Under the pieces are notes generated by a model. That model was given only the letters and a program-made list of their open reading frames with translations, was not told the origin of the DNA and ran no database searches. Shown one piece after another: positions 27,001 to 39,400 of a DNA stretch of 64,000 nt. The DNA comes from Bugula neritina (Eukaryota; Bryozoa; Gymnolaemata; Cheilostomatida; Bugulidae): the NCBI GenBank assembly GCA_964035545.1, contig OZ037767.1:26769628-26833627 (forward strand), in the 5' to 3' direction. Within the stretch, counting starts at the first letter, position 1, and each line of letters starts with the position of its first letter. The position numbers and the translations under genes were made by a program.

Positions 27001-28660
27001 GTAGTACAAAAACCTTAAATTTGGGAGCAAAACACATTAAAATATAGTCAACAATATTAGTGTCAGAATGCTGTATTACTTGCTATGTTAGTATGATATT
27101 AGTACCATGGCTATTAGATAGATACTCTAAAAACACATCTTCTAACATTACTTAATGAGCTAAAATATCAACTTCAATGAATTTTTAGGTTAACCTTTAC
27201 ATTTAAAAGTGTTCCAAAAAGTAAATCAATTACAGTTAGCTGATTAAGTCATTTTATGCTTCTTATGAATGAAGTGAGTTTACTAAATATCTATAAACTC
27301 CAATAGCAACACAGAAGCTAGCAGTAAAAATATAATGTCATATTCTCTAAACTACAGAAAATGTTCATCTGTAACTAAGTCTGTTTAAAAGATCAACTGA
27401 AACATAAATGCTTGCATTTCGTGATAATATAAGCACATGATTAGTAGATGAGTCAAAACTAGAAACTTTAGTTGGCATACGAAAATAAAATAGCTGTTAA
27501 TTTAAGTTAAATAAAGACCAGTATGACTTTCATTATCACCCATTATTACAAGAGTTTAATAGTAAATACTAATTTAAACTGTACTATATATAAGTAATTT
27601 AATTTTGGAGCAGCTGTGGTCTAGGGGTTCGAGCCTGGACAAAGGCCATTGGTGATGTTAAGAAGAGCTCCTGTGCCTCATTTAAATAAGTCCTTAGCCT
27701 ACTTTAACAAAAACCCTTTCCACCAGGGGTTTCTCAAAGGGATAGCGACTATAAAGTTCCGTGAGTTTTTTTTATATATAAGTAATTTAATTGACTGAAA
27801 ACATTAATTAGCAACATTTTTTTATCTAAGTACTAAATTATTATGCTTGAATAGATCTATCTTCCTAATTTTATTTCTTTAGAACTATATATTACATTAA
27901 TATTAGGTAACATAATCAAGATATTCTGCAACATCAAAATAAATATTTATATTCATTTTGTTATATGTTAAACTTAATGTCATATTTAAGTGAGATTCGA
28001 CCTTGCAGTTGTAGTAGCAATTAGGAACAAGCTCATTTTTATTATGATTTTCTATTGATGAACATGACCACTAAAATATCACTATGACTAAGAAATTGAA
28101 CACCATCACTTATCACTATGAGTGATTCTGACTCACAATGACAATGCCACTCAATAACTTCAAGAGTGATACTTACACACAGACTAAAAGTATAACTGTA
28201 AGTGTAAGCATGACCCACACCAGTAATTACTTACTCTAACCCAAATTAGTACTACTAGTATTACTACTAGGGCTAGTAGTAGCACTACTAGTATTACTAT
28301 TGATATTAATATTAAAATTATTATAATTTTATTATATTTATAAATAATAATAATTAAAAATATTATAAATGACAGACACAGACAAAAAGATAGCTGATAC
28401 TAGAAGTATTACTATTAGTAAATAAGCATAGGCATAAATTTAACTTTCAGAATAAGTTTAACTAAGTCTAACTCTACCTCTAAGAGTAACAATAAGTTTT
28501 AGTTTAACTTCAAGTTTTAGTTTAACTCACAATCTAAATGCTTTCTTTTGGGTCCTGTTACTTCTTCAGTGGTTGCTTTGCAGACCGCTTTAGCCAGTCC
28601 CTGACCTGCTAAGCTGTGTTTGGCTGCATTTAATCTATCTACTACACTCTGTCCCGACAT
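11399..28660 (-). CDS. PICALM: AP180/CALM clathrin assembly protein, complete (PICALM/SNAP91 family)
   Basis: Endocytic adaptor: the ANTH domain binds PtdIns(4,5)P2 and the tail recruits clathrin, AP2 and EH proteins. Exons, 5' to 3', high to low: 28660-28531, 25291-25149, 24721-24646 or 24228-24153, 23122-22980, 22394-22338, 21963-21852, 21478-21372, 20276-20235, 19018-18948, 18557-18458, 18260-18219, 18002-17744, 17425-17324, probable 16771-16733, 16502-16380, 16275-15784, 15240-15187, 15096-15049, 14877-14512, 13116-12975, 12652-12538, 12161-12033, 11536-11399. Phases are continuous. The product is 996 aa, or 1009 aa with the 39-nt exon, so it is longer than human PICALM (652) and nearer SNAP91 (907). 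The start MSGQS matches PICALM. The C-terminus is DPFGNL and the stop is TGA at 11399-11401. The single ANTH exon choice at position 3 is described separately. Confidence 0.96.
13118..13490. repeat. Minisatellite, about 40-bp TATATACACATTACAGCTCA-type unit
   Basis: About nine copies, some of them partial, in an AP180/CALM intron. The array begins right beside the acceptor of the exon 12975-13116. Confidence 0.88.
16733..16771 (-). CDS. PICALM: Probable 39-nt cassette exon of AP180/CALM
   Basis: A phase 1-to-1 exon encoding [13 protein letters not shown], reminiscent of the human PICALM ELGGLLKPTVASQNQ segment and in the same order between flanking exons. The donor is GTAAAG and the acceptor is TTATAAG. 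It can be included or skipped without changing frame. Confidence 0.55.
17030..17280. repeat. Minisatellite, about 19-bp CACTGCAGATGGTGTGACA-type unit
   Basis: About twelve copies carrying a PstI-type CTGCAG core, downstream (in transcript sense) of the exon 17324-17425. The array yields Cys/His/Ser-rich spurious open frames on the minus strand. Confidence 0.9.
17440..17645. repeat. TGTATGTCTATTATATA-type tandem repeat
   Basis: Diverged 17-19-bp units in the intron between the exons at 17324-17425 and 17744-18002. Confidence 0.85.
18219..28660 (-). CDS. PICALM: AP180/CALM exons 1-11: ANTH domain and charged linker
   Basis: Residues 1 to about 341. The phosphoinositide-binding signature K28, K38, K40, H41 is intact and at exactly the human positions ([15 protein letters not shown]). 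Other family blocks follow: [95 protein letters not shown] and [17 protein letters not shown]. Together they cover the ANTH helices and the conserved segment after them. Exons 10-11 add a Lys/Glu-rich, probably helical linker. Exon 8 (20235-20276) is only 42 nt and lies between two related minisatellites. Confidence 0.93.
19500..19860. repeat. Minisatellite, about 16-bp GTAGTGAGAGTACTAG-type unit
   Basis: About twenty diverged copies in the intron between exons 8 and 9 of AP180/CALM. The unit shares GAGTACTA and AGTAGTGAG strings with the array at 20783-21330 on the other side of exon 8. Confidence 0.88.
20783..21330. repeat. Minisatellite, 15-16-bp GAGTGAGTAGTACTAA-type unit
   Basis: About 35 variant copies over nearly 550 bp in the intron between exons 7 and 8. 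The units contain the palindrome AGTACT. Variants alternate GTAG/GCAG and AAGAG/CAGAG/AGGAG in an irregular order, typical of a minisatellite. Confidence 0.92.
22000..22115. repeat. TACATACATATATACATAATAGAAC tandem repeat
   Basis: About four copies of a 24-25-bp unit in an AP180/CALM intron. Confidence 0.82.
22795..22895. repeat. Tandem repeat, 12-13-bp CACACAGAGACCAC unit
   Basis: About eight copies just downstream (transcript sense) of the exon 22980-23122. They give spurious Arg/His/Thr-rich or Cys/Trp/Val-rich open frames. Confidence 0.88.
24153..24228 (-). CDS. PICALM: AP180/CALM alternative exon 3B
   Basis: Second 76-nt version of exon 3, with acceptor ACTATAG and donor GTATGG and the same phases. 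It encodes RFYQYLASN...[11 protein letters not shown] and is slightly closer to human PICALM (about 15 of 25 identical by eye, against 13 for 3A). It is separated from 3A by a 417-bp intron. Because 76 is not a multiple of 3, including both copies reaches TAA about nine codons into 3B, and skipping both reaches TAG in exon 4. Only single inclusion keeps the frame. Confidence 0.85.
24646..24721 (-). CDS. PICALM: AP180/CALM alternative exon 3A
   Basis: A 76-nt exon (phase 0 in, 1 out) with acceptor TATTTCAG and donor GTAACT. It encodes 25 residues beginning RYQQYMASN and ending [11 protein letters not shown], homologous to the human segment RFIQYLASR...DKSGLQ. It is the 5' member of a duplicated pair with 24153-24228, with 14 of 25 residues identical by eye. 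Several differences between the two copies are synonymous (Asn, Asp, Lys, Pro and Leu codons), which suggests that both are under protein-level selection. Confidence 0.85.
25292..28530 (-). other. AP180/CALM intron 1
   Basis: A 3.2-kb AT-rich first intron between the exon encoding the start of the ANTH domain and exon 2. Apart from the SINE at 27605-27772 and simple or palindromic ACTAGT/TAATAT sequence around 28240-28380, I see no coding or RNA gene. Confidence 0.7.
27585..27792 (+). mobile_element. tRNA-like SINE, copy 1, with 20-bp target-site duplication
   Basis: A 168-bp element at 27605-27772 flanked by an exact 20-bp direct repeat (27585-27604 and 27773-27792). The 5' end GGAGCAGCTGTGGTCTA, followed by GGTTCGAGCC, resembles RNA polymerase III A and B boxes. 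The B-box-like string sits unusually close to the A box, as if by internal deletion. A shared body (CCATTGGTGA..., AGTCCTTAGCC..., GGGGTTTCTCA...GCGACTATAAA) precedes a T-rich tail. The element lies in AP180/CALM intron 1, antisense to that gene. The body matches copy 2 at 57109-57304. Confidence 0.85.
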
Positions 28661-28895
28661 TTTGTGGTTTGTCGGTGGAAAAAATCCTACACAGAGGCCT
28701 AGGGTCAGGGTGTGGGGGTTTCCTAGTTGATTTACTAAGTTAATCTTTTTATTTCTATTAGACAGGAAAACAAGGCCGGTTATCACAATATTATACCTTT
28801 AGCATTGACGTACAATTATTTGTTAAATAATGAACTGCTATGTTAAATTGATGTCTATTGCCATAACCAATGTATGTTTCAATAAGTTGCAGTTA

Positions 28896-28903
28896 TCACG
28901 TGA
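28896..28903. promoter_or_regulatory. Palindromic E-box TCACGTGA
   Basis: A perfect CACGTG-core palindrome 236 bp upstream of the AP180/CALM start codon. It fits the bHLH (MITF/TFE, CLEAR-like) consensus. An 8-bp site can occur by chance, so its regulatory role is only inferred. Confidence 0.3.
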
Positions 28904-30000
28904 TTTGACTAATTTCTTGGGTTGATAGTAGAACGGTCTACCACAACCGACGTAAACAGCGTCTTTAGGCGTATGTAGATTAACATAAGTCGACAACTCC
29001 CAATCAATATATACAAATCATTCTCTAATGTCAAACACAGTATGTGCATTTATTATTTCGTTTCATCTAAAATAGAAACTACTTGATATTACCACAATAT
29101 TATATAAGCTGCTGCTGATCCTGTTTCTATATAAGTTTTAAAAGCTATTAATTACTATTTTTATATGCCTTTTAAAGGTCGAAGATGCTCCAAGGGCTTG
29201 AGTAAAAATACATGGTGTTGATTTTATCATCATTTAAATGTGCTTTCTATATTCATTTAGGCAGATGTATAGTTAGGCTAGCACTATAGTGCTAATCGAG
29301 TTACTAAAGCACACCATATGTCATGGGTACATCAAGTTGCATATAGGACACATATTATTGTCCTATATCACTATTCAAAAGTTGTAAATGATAATAATGA
29401 ATTACAATCATATAATATTGAGTATTTTTATGTTATTATTATTGTGCTAATTCTAGGACATATGTGCATTAAAAAAATGTGGGATATACAATTGTAAAGT
29501 TATAGTTACAACTTATATATATATTTGATGTATACTCGCATGCTGAAAAATTACAAAAACATCTTACAAAACAAAAATGCTATACTCTTTCATTTTCTGT
29601 AAGCAGTTTGCATTTCAAAAAATATTATTTCTATTTGCAGCAATATTTGTCTGTTGAAAATAATTTTTTAAAATGCTTACAATACAACAATATTTAAATG
29701 TTGATTATACCTGCATATTATAAATAAGTTTGTGTGTATATTTATAAATTTATGTACTTAATAAAATTTGCTCCCAATGGTATGTAAAGCAATTTGCAAG
29801 CAAGTGCATGTATTTGCATTCATAGGTATCTATAATTACAAAATTTGCATGTATGTTGTGTTCTTTACTAACAAAACTGATAAGGGAATGCTAGCTCTCA
29901 AAAAGCTCAACAACAAATCATTAGTGTTTGATAATTTAAATTGAAAACTTGTAAATATGTTTGCATCAAAAATGAAAAAGACAAGTAAAATGGTAGATCG

Positions 30001-30160
<160 letters not shown>

Positions 30161-30652
30161 GACATTGCGCTTTATTTCTATTAATAAGTCAGAGTTGCCT
30201 TCTTTATACATAATCTCTTGAACTTAAATATTAGCCTTGTTCTTTCAAAACACCTTGAGCCATTTTACCTATGTTAAGTGACGCCAACCGCATTACAAAA
30301 TAACGGTACTCTCTGCCAAGCCGACAATTTACCAAGGTCTTTCCACATGTGTGTAATAACATAATACATTACAATACCAATGTGAATCAGAATGTGTTAA
30401 TGTTAATTATAATTAATTTATTTATTTATCATAATCATAATAGTAATCATTAGTCGTATGTAATTGTGCAATTATCTTATTAAAATAGAAATGTTTTAGC
30501 TAATGATTTAAAATTGAACAAATTTTTTACTACAGCTAAACTTAAAGTAAAAGTTAAACTACAAGTAAATCTTGTTGAACTTGAACTTCAAGTTCAAGTT
30601 GAAATTGATGTTCATCATCGTCATGATCTGAAAGTAGAAGTTCCAAGTTAAA

Positions 30653-30731
30653 CTAAAACCAAAATCAAGGCCTAACAATAACCGTAACAGTCACTGCTAC
30701 TGTCAGTTTTAGACCTTGATTTTTGTTTTAG
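30653..30731. repeat. Inverted repeat, 23-bp arms
   Basis: Arms at 30653-30675 and 30709-30731 pair with two mismatches around a 33-bp loop. They lie within a broader tract (30530-30860) of degenerate AAGTTNAA-type hexamers, about 450 bp upstream of the MDN1 start. Confidence 0.7.
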
Positions 30732-31176
30732 TGTTACTTTAACTTAATTTTAGTTTTACTCTAATGTAATTTTAGTTTTGCTTTTAGTTTCCAAGTTGAA
30801 GTTGAAGTTAAAGTTTTACTCGAACTCGTGCTCATAGTCATACTGACAGTATCAGTATGTTGTAATTTGTCATTACGGTTATTATTGTATTTTATTAACT
30901 GAGACTAAAGAATAATATTAAAATAGTTGTTAAAAATAAATCATTAAATGCAGTTGATATTCATGTTGTACTAAAACTAATTAATAGATTTCACAAGCGC
31001 CTCCTTTTTATAATTATACTTTCATTATAAATTCATGGGGTTCTGCAGTTACTCAAAGTCATTGGCTCTGTATCTAACTGTGACTTTGATTTGTTGAAGC
31101 TATATTATATTATTTACAGAAGCATCTGCAGCTACAGTGAATGATATTTTCAATCACTTCAGGGATAGATTTTTGA

Positions 31177-33404
31177 ATGGCAGTAGAATTTTGCTTCTGT
31201 TTGGACAACTGTATACAATTTCTTAATCAGCTCAGTACTTCCGAAAGTGACTCTTCTACCCTGCACAATGTTTTTGTGAAAAGCAAAGCCAAAGATGGCA
31301 AGGAACGGCAAAATTTGGTAAGTTTAAATTGATTTCATCTGGATTTTCACTAAGCTCAAATTTAAATGAAATGGTAGCTTGCTATGTCATACAGTAAGAA
31401 ATTGATATGTAGTATTCCTAATTTGTTTGCATGTATTCTGTTATTGTTTCTGAATATTTCTGTACTCAAATTAAATAAATTTTGAGTTTAGATGTTTCAG
31501 AAATATTTAGTATTCAATTTAAAAATGCTGTTAATTTGTTAACCAGTTATGATTAATATTCTTACTAAATCTATTAATCCATCATTGAAGGTTGTTATCT
31601 AGTCTATATAGAAAAGGAAATTTGCATAACCCTATTTATGCAATAATTAGTTTAAACTAAAATCATCAATTACTTTATATACTTATATTTACATTATAAA
31701 TAGTGGCATGAGGCACAACCTATTTTAAAGTTATATGTATTAGTGTTATAAAAAATAGTATTCTATCCTAAACCAAATGATAGATGGATGTTTGATTTTA
31801 TTGGCTTCTCAAAAGCTAGCTATTGTTACTTTCCATTCACTATAATGACTAGTTTGTTTGTTCTACCATACATATAAGCTAGACCAGCTCTGCACACGAA
31901 GTGTTAGGTATCATTATTGCATTAGTTATGTGTGAAATGCTGTTTAAGCAGGGTAATCTTAACTGCTCTGGCAGCACTTAACTGCTCTGGCAGCACTACA
32001 GAATGGAATTGATATGAATACAAACACGTTCAGATTAAACTATTATTAAAGTATATACTATTTCTAATAGATTCTTAAGTTTCTAGTAATAAATTATCTT
32101 GTTTGCTTATGTGCGAGTTGTATTAAAATTAAGAACTTTACACACTATAGAGAAAATGGAGTGCCAGTGACCGAAAGGCTGTGCTGCAGGAACTCTCCAA
32201 GTTCATTCTAAAGCCAAGATATACCTTGGAGTTATCTGCCCGATGCACACCATTGCTGCTACAACTACTTCATGGGTTTGTTAAATTATTTTATTTATAG
32301 TCCATGTTATAATGTTAGGGTCTAATTCAGTGGCACTTCAAACAAAGTTATTGTTATTCTTGATGTGAATTGTTTTTGTTGTAAAGTTAACCTGTTAGTA
32401 GCAGTGGGGCTTCTTGGTTCAAGATTTAAAGTGGTGGAAGATTGAACTGAGTTTATAAGAAGATTGTGTTTTCAACTCCAATTGTGGAAATGGTTTTTGA
32501 AGTAGATTTTGTGATTTATGTTGCAGAGCTGCAGACGTTGTGAGGGGAAGTTTTGAATTGCACCAACAATTTTGTGTAGCATTAGCAAAGATAGTGTTTG
32601 TCTACCCCCAATGTATCTCCTTTGCAATTCAATACCTGAGTTCTTACACGCCATTTGGAGGGAATGAGTCAAACACATATGAACCTCCTCATAAGAAACC
32701 TTGTAAAAAGGTAAGCTCTTGCTATTGAATTATGGTTTCTTTCATAGGAAGTGCCTTATCTTCATGCTGACAGAAAAGTTGAGGGATCAATCCTATTAGA
32801 CTAATTTTTTACACATCTAATCTAGTTTTGTTTATTCAAATAATAGTCTGATACTTTACCAATAAAGTCTTCAGTTAATCTGTCAACTAATGAAGTGTCT
32901 ACCAATTGAATAAGATCAAAAATGTAATTAAAAAACCTTAACCTTTTTTTATAACTTTTTTGCAACGCATCTGCCGGTAAATGATATAACTGCAAGTGCT
33001 GGGAGCACTATTACACCTGATGTGAGTACCTGCTAATGTAGCACTTGTATTTCTATTTTAGAGAACTAAAGGAAGTAAAATCTCTGATCTGGAAATCTGT
33101 AGATCCAGTTTACTTCTGCTTTTGTCTGATAGCAAGAGATTTAGCGAGATTTCTGATTGGTCAAATGTTTCACGCCATGTCAATAGTGACTGTCCAAAAA
33201 CCAAATGGTTTGTAGTCTATTTTATTGAAATATACAGATATGTCACTTGTATACTCTTGTTGTGAGACTAGCATATTGAATTGATGGTGTTTGTAGGTAC
33301 GCTCTACAAGTATCCTGCATTGTGACCAACACGTCTGCCAGATGCAAGAAGCTGCTGCTGGACAGACACTTCTCTCAACCTAAACAGTCAACCCTCTCGT
33401 CTGA
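31177..33404 (+). CDS. MDN1: MDN1 exons 1-5: N-terminal domain
   Basis: Exons 31177-31317, 32151-32275, 32527-32710, 33062-33207, 33297-33404. Helical N-terminal domain; recognisable blocks include KWSASDRKAVLQEL and WYALQVSCIVTNTSARCKKLLL, corresponding to the human WTPQDRQCVL and WYTANCLALVT segments. Donors GTTTGT follow exons 2 and 4, with T at intron position 3. Confidence 0.9.
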
Positions 33405-36400
33405 GTATGCTTTATTTATTGGTGTTTGAGTATTAAAAGTTTTAGTTCTAACAGTCTGTAGATGATAGCTAAGATATACATGAATATTTTATTACTTCGT
33501 AAATGTGTTTTGCATAAAAGTTTTGTGAACATTTTTCATGAGTTATATTTAGGTTTCGTAGCATTTTTCATTTTCTAACATTTAAATATTTTGATTTCTA
33601 ACATTTCATCATCTTTTAAGCTCATTCTTTATTTTATGGTGGTATTTGTTGCAGACAGTTGAATTGGGAAAGAGGGTTGAAGAACTCCGTGCTCACTATA
33701 GATGGTGCTGATTTAATTGTACAAAGTAATGATGGTGGCTGTGTCATTACTAACAACGACCTTCACCCCAATCTCATAGCTGTCTGTGGCATTCTTATTC
33801 CTAAATTAACACTCACAGCTACTCAAACCAGTACTCCATTGGCTGCTGGTGTAAACACAGACAGTCCTATCATAGTTGTGCCCTCTACAGTTGCTGCTCT
33901 TCAACATGTAGCCATGGCCGTCTCATGTGAACAGCCTGTCTTACTCTCTGGACATATTGGTGCTGGTAAAACATGTTTAGTTGAACATTTGGCCAGGCTG
34001 ACTGGCCGATATCACCAGCTGATAAAGGTTAGTTGTTTCTGAGGCTTAGTGACTGTAGGGTTCAACTCAGCTTTGTATTGCATTATATTGCCAGCTGTTG
34101 TAATTTTTAATTTTAATGTTAAAAATAAATTTGGTATGCTTTTTGTGTTTAAATAATGTAATAATGGTAGTAAAATCAAATGGTTTTTGTTTCCATGGTA
34201 GTGGTGGTGGGAAAATTAACTAATAATTAATAGAGTGGTACTGTAAATAATCTATGAAACAGTGGTTTATGTAGTAGCACATGCAGTAGTAGTAGTGGTA
34301 GTGGTAGTAGTAGTGGTAGTGGTAGTAGTAGTGGTAGTAGCAGTGGTAGTGGTAGTAGTGGTGATGGTGGTAGTGGTGGTGGTAGTGGTAGTGGTAGTGG
34401 TAGTGGTAGTAGTAGTGGTAGTAGCAGTGGTAGTGGCAGTGGTAGTAGTAGTGGAAGTGGTAGTGGTGGTGGTAGTAGTGCTAGTAATAGTAATAATTCT
34501 AACACTAGATAGTAATAACATTGTAGTGCAGGCGGTGAATGTGTGGTGTTAATGGATAATGGATATATAAGAATGTGCTCTGCCCTATGCTTTAGGTACA
34601 ACTTGGAGAGCAAATAGACAGCAGGTCTTTGCTCGGAACATACTGTTGTACAGAGACACCTGGTGAGTTCGTATGGCGACCTGGACCACTTTCTTTAGCT
34701 GTGGAGGAAGGAAAGGTAAGTCAGTTCTAACAGAACACAGTACACATCTGCAGTGTCTACCTACAATATATAATTGTGTAAAAGTGTTACACAATGAAAA
34801 CAGGTGTTGTGCATACTTAGTATACAAATATCACATGAATTATAATACTTTTGATGTCTAATGATTTTAGTGGCTGCTGTTAGAGGATATAGACATAGCC
34901 CCGATGGACGTCATATCATTGCTGTTATCATTGGTAGAGACTGGCAGACTACAGGCCACCAACAAATGCTCCAACAATAAAGTTAAACCGGGTTTTCAAC
35001 TTTTTATGACCAAGCGTTTGCAACATGCAGGTAGAGACAATTTCTAACTTTTTAAATTTTGATTTGATTATAGCAATAATTCAATATATGTTAATGTAAG
35101 ACACTGTACACTTTTAGGGTTTTCTAGCCAATCAAATTGCTCAATTCTCGAAAAAGCGGTTGCTACGGTTACAATAGAACCTCTATCAAGAACTGAACTA
35201 ACCACTATTGTAAATACTCTTCACCCTAACCTAGTGAAGGTAAGTTCATCTAATAGCAGGATTGTGTTATTTCTTCTATGCCAGTCGCCATCGTTACAAA
35301 CTCTTTGATATCTGATGTTCATACGCACATAGACTTATTTTTTCTGTGATGAACAATAAACGATACAAGCTGAAAATGCCAGTTGAATTAATGAAACTTA
35401 GTGGTTGTGTTGATGAAGCTGGTTGTGTTGATGAAACTTAGTGAACAGTATGTGAATGCCGAGTCTGCAAATCCACATATTTATACGTGATATACAAATA
35501 GGTTTGCACAAACACGTATTTATATTGAATGGCGTTTTACATTAGAGGTCATGCTACCCATTAAATAGATAGAGCAGTGCAATTTAGTTTTTTAAATGCT
35601 GGAATGTTTTTTTCAAGCAATACTTGAAGTTTTGTGCATTTCTTCTTCCCTCACCTCATTTAGGCAGCGCTTACATATCATCATATATTTGTGTAGGTTA
35701 CAGATCGTCTGCTGGACATGTACTTCACACTGACTTCTGGTAAGCACACGGATGATAGAGTGGACGTCGCTGATACTGAGATGATGAAGTTTTCCACTTA
35801 CTTTGGCAGCAGACAGCTCTCCACCAGAGACCTTCTCAGATGGTGCTCCAGAATATCTCAAGATTTTCAGCTTCACTCGTCACAGAACGAAATCTTTGTT
35901 TTCCAGGTGTGTTATATATTGATTCTGCTAATGAGTGTGTGAGAAGGTGGCCAGCTATTAGTTACAGACATTTCTATTTCTTAGCTAGTTTATGCTATCT
36001 CTCACCACTTCTAATAAATTCAGACTTGGTACATGTGCTGATAAAATTAAATTTTTCCTGGTATATTTACAATAGTATTTCAAATTGAAAGTTGAGCTAT
36101 TACAATATTCAGATCAAGGTTGGACAGCCATTGTTTTGGCACTGCATCATCTTCTGAGTTGTAAATACTATACTTAGTTATAATGATTAGTTAAATTTTA
36201 TTATAGGAAGCTCTCGACTGTTTCTGTGATAGTCTTACTAAACTATCCCAAAGAGTTAAACTTGCTGAAGCAATTGGGACAAAGGTAACTTTCCTACTAC
36301 ACTATATACGGTAACTTCATAACTCACGATATACAGTCACTTTATAGTTACACTATATACAGTCACCAGGCTGACTAGTATGATTATTACATCATTATTT

Positions 36401-39400
36401 AATTATCGTTACTGTATTGAATATGTGATCACAGTGCTTGTTCTGTTTAATAATTGATATTATATGTAATGATTTTAAAATGTTATGCGGAAGTATTTTA
36501 TTGTATAGTTAGATTATGGAAATATATGTTCAACATAGCTTGATTTCCAATGCTGTTAATAACATTTAATAAACTTTTTGTGGCGTGTGTATTCAGGTAG
36601 CTAATGAGAACAAGATTGACAAATCTTAACAGAAAGAACCAGCTGTTTGATGTGTTTATCTCCTTCACTCTGCCAGCTATTTTTGTTGCAGATAAATGTG
36701 CTGGCGGAGAAGGCAGAGTATTTTTGTGTCATGTATAAACCGACCATTGATATGAGTAAAGAAGTCATGAAAGTTGGTAGAGCATCGTTGGCCAGGAAGG
36801 CTATCAGTGCAGCTGACTCATTATCCAGGTATTTCTCTATATCATACTTCAATCTTTGGCGTGAAAGAGGTTTGAGGTGAACAGATTCTTTCTTTGGATT
36901 GTTAGATGTAACAAGTGCTTAGAAAAGGACTTCCATAAAAATTCTAAAACTGCACTAGTTTTTGTCACTGATTGGAAATATGTCACACACTAGCTTGCCC
37001 TGTACTCAATGATATTGTAGTTCTGTTTTACTTGATGCTACAAGGTCAGAAAGTATTGGATAAAAAAAATTGTTTCTAACTCCTTATATAAAATGTAGGC
37101 TGTTTTATAAGGTTCATACTCCTCTCCTGGCTGGTCATTTTCAACATTATTTTCATGAAATACATACAGAAAATTTGTCACAAATTAAACATTGTTTATG
37201 TTGGAATTAACATTTGAATATCTGTGGTAATAATGCTGATTGTGTGAATAAATATGAAATGTAAAATACACAGTATAGGATAAATGTTTCTGAATATTTA
37301 ATATCTATATAATTCTTATGTCATAAGTCACATGTGTTGATTATTATTAGGAGAAGCAAAGGCAACTTTGCCTTCACTCGACAGTCTAGTGCTCTGCTGG
37401 AGAAGATTGTTGTCTGCATTAACCATAGCGAACCAGTTCTATTGGTTGGTGAAACAGGAACCGGGAAAACGTCTGTAGTGCAGTATTTAGCTCAGCAAAC
37501 AGGTGCGTGCATTTACTTACTCGAGAGTTCTAGAGAGTTTTAGAGAATTTTAGAGAATCCTAGAGAATCCTAGAAAGTTATACAGAATTGGAGAGAGTCT
37601 TAGAGAATTCTGAAAGCTTCAACAGATAAATCAGCGTCTCTCTATATATCATAGGCTGAGTACTGTACTTTACAACTATATTTGCGCCGATAATGTTTTG
37701 TGATGGTGTTTGCAGGTCGGAAGCTCATGGTTATTAACATGAATCAACAAAGTGATACAACAGATTTGCTGGGCGGGTATAAGCCCATCATGATTTCTAT
37801 GATCATCTCCCCATTACGGCAGGAGTTTGAATGTCTCTTCTCGGAGTCCTTCTCCAGGAAACAGAATCAAAAGTTTCTCAGTACGTAGATTAGCCACTTG
37901 GAGATTTGTTAACACGAGTCTGGTGTTTTGCCATAGTCATAAAACTTGTGAAACCTGATTGGTAAAGGACGTTGAGGCGTTCTGTAAACTTTCATTTGAA
38001 ATTTTACTGGCAACATGCTCTTAGGGCTTTAATGAGATACAGCTACTATTGAGACTGTGTGTTTTGATAAACTTGACCGTCTAACCCGATACAAAATGTG
38101 TTATGGCTAGACCAATGGACTACAGTTGTGTCTTTATTAAAATAGGTAATTATTTTATACAATTAGATATCGCTATGCGTTTGTCATATTTCATTAGGTG
38201 TAGGTATCAAGATATAGGTAAAGGTTATTTATTTAATGACTTTTTGATGTATTATTTTCGTTAGTCATGCTGGTTTTATTAAACTCCTGTTTGTAGATCA
38301 CATTCAGCAATGCTACTCGGCCAAACGCTGGCCAGACCTCCTCAAGCTCATGGAGCATACGGTGAAAGCTGCACTCAAGAGAGATGCCGAGTCTGGTAAA
38401 TGGAAAGAGCTGCAGAAACAACTTCATGTCGTGAAACGTCAAGTGAAATACGCTGAAAGTGCTTTGGCCTTTTCATTTGTGGAGGTGAGTTGCTCTTGTA
38501 CTTAACATTGCACGTTGGCTACCAACACTACTTTATGAACTGTGATTTTTATACTGTGTTCTATTGAATTTGTTGGAATTTTTAGCAAAGTATTTCAAAA
38601 TAAACTTTCATTATGTCTATTTTTTTTAATTTAGCCTGTGATGACATGTTGGGCTGTTGCTATTTTGTTAGGGAGTTCTAGTAAAGGCCCTGAAAGAAGG
38701 TCACTGGGTGCTCTTAGATGAAATCAATTTAGCTACAGCGGAGACTCTGGACTGTTTGTGTGGAATTTTAGACACTGCTGAAGGATCAGTGACCCTTGTG
38801 GACCGAGGGTACGTATCCTCATCATAGCCCTCTAGTTGTGAAATAGTATTAGCTGATTTGGTTCATATACTATTAAGATATAGTATATAACTATTGTTCA
38901 TTACATGTTGTGATAAATAATGCGTAGCAGCAATAAACTACCATAATAGCTTGTTTTAGGGATGTTACAGTGCATGGACATCTAACTGTAGCATATTCTA
39001 CACTGTATTCTAATAACATATATCTCATATTGCTTCATTTCTATCAAAATTTCTTGAGAAATGCACTTTAGCAAGAATTTTGACTAGTAAATAAGTTGTT
39101 GTCACATGCATAGACTTATTTTATATTCATAACCGTGTCTACATGCCATATGCCCATATAAAAGTGGTAACTACTAGTTGCTTCAGTAACTCATAGCTAT
39201 ATTAATGTATATACATTACATTAAACCTATGCTATTACTATATATGATGTATGGTGACCTCTCAATGTTATCATAGAAGATGTGTTGTTATAGTGATACA
39301 GCCCCGGTATATCGGCACCCAGAGTTCCGTCTGTTTGCCTGTATGAACCCCGCCACGGATGTCGGGAAGAAAGACCTCACTCCTGGTGTTCGCAGTCGGT

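Noticed and set aside
34227-34613. Poly-Val, poly-Thr and Leu-Pro open frames
   Set aside because: Translations of a GTGGTA microsatellite inside an MDN1 intron.
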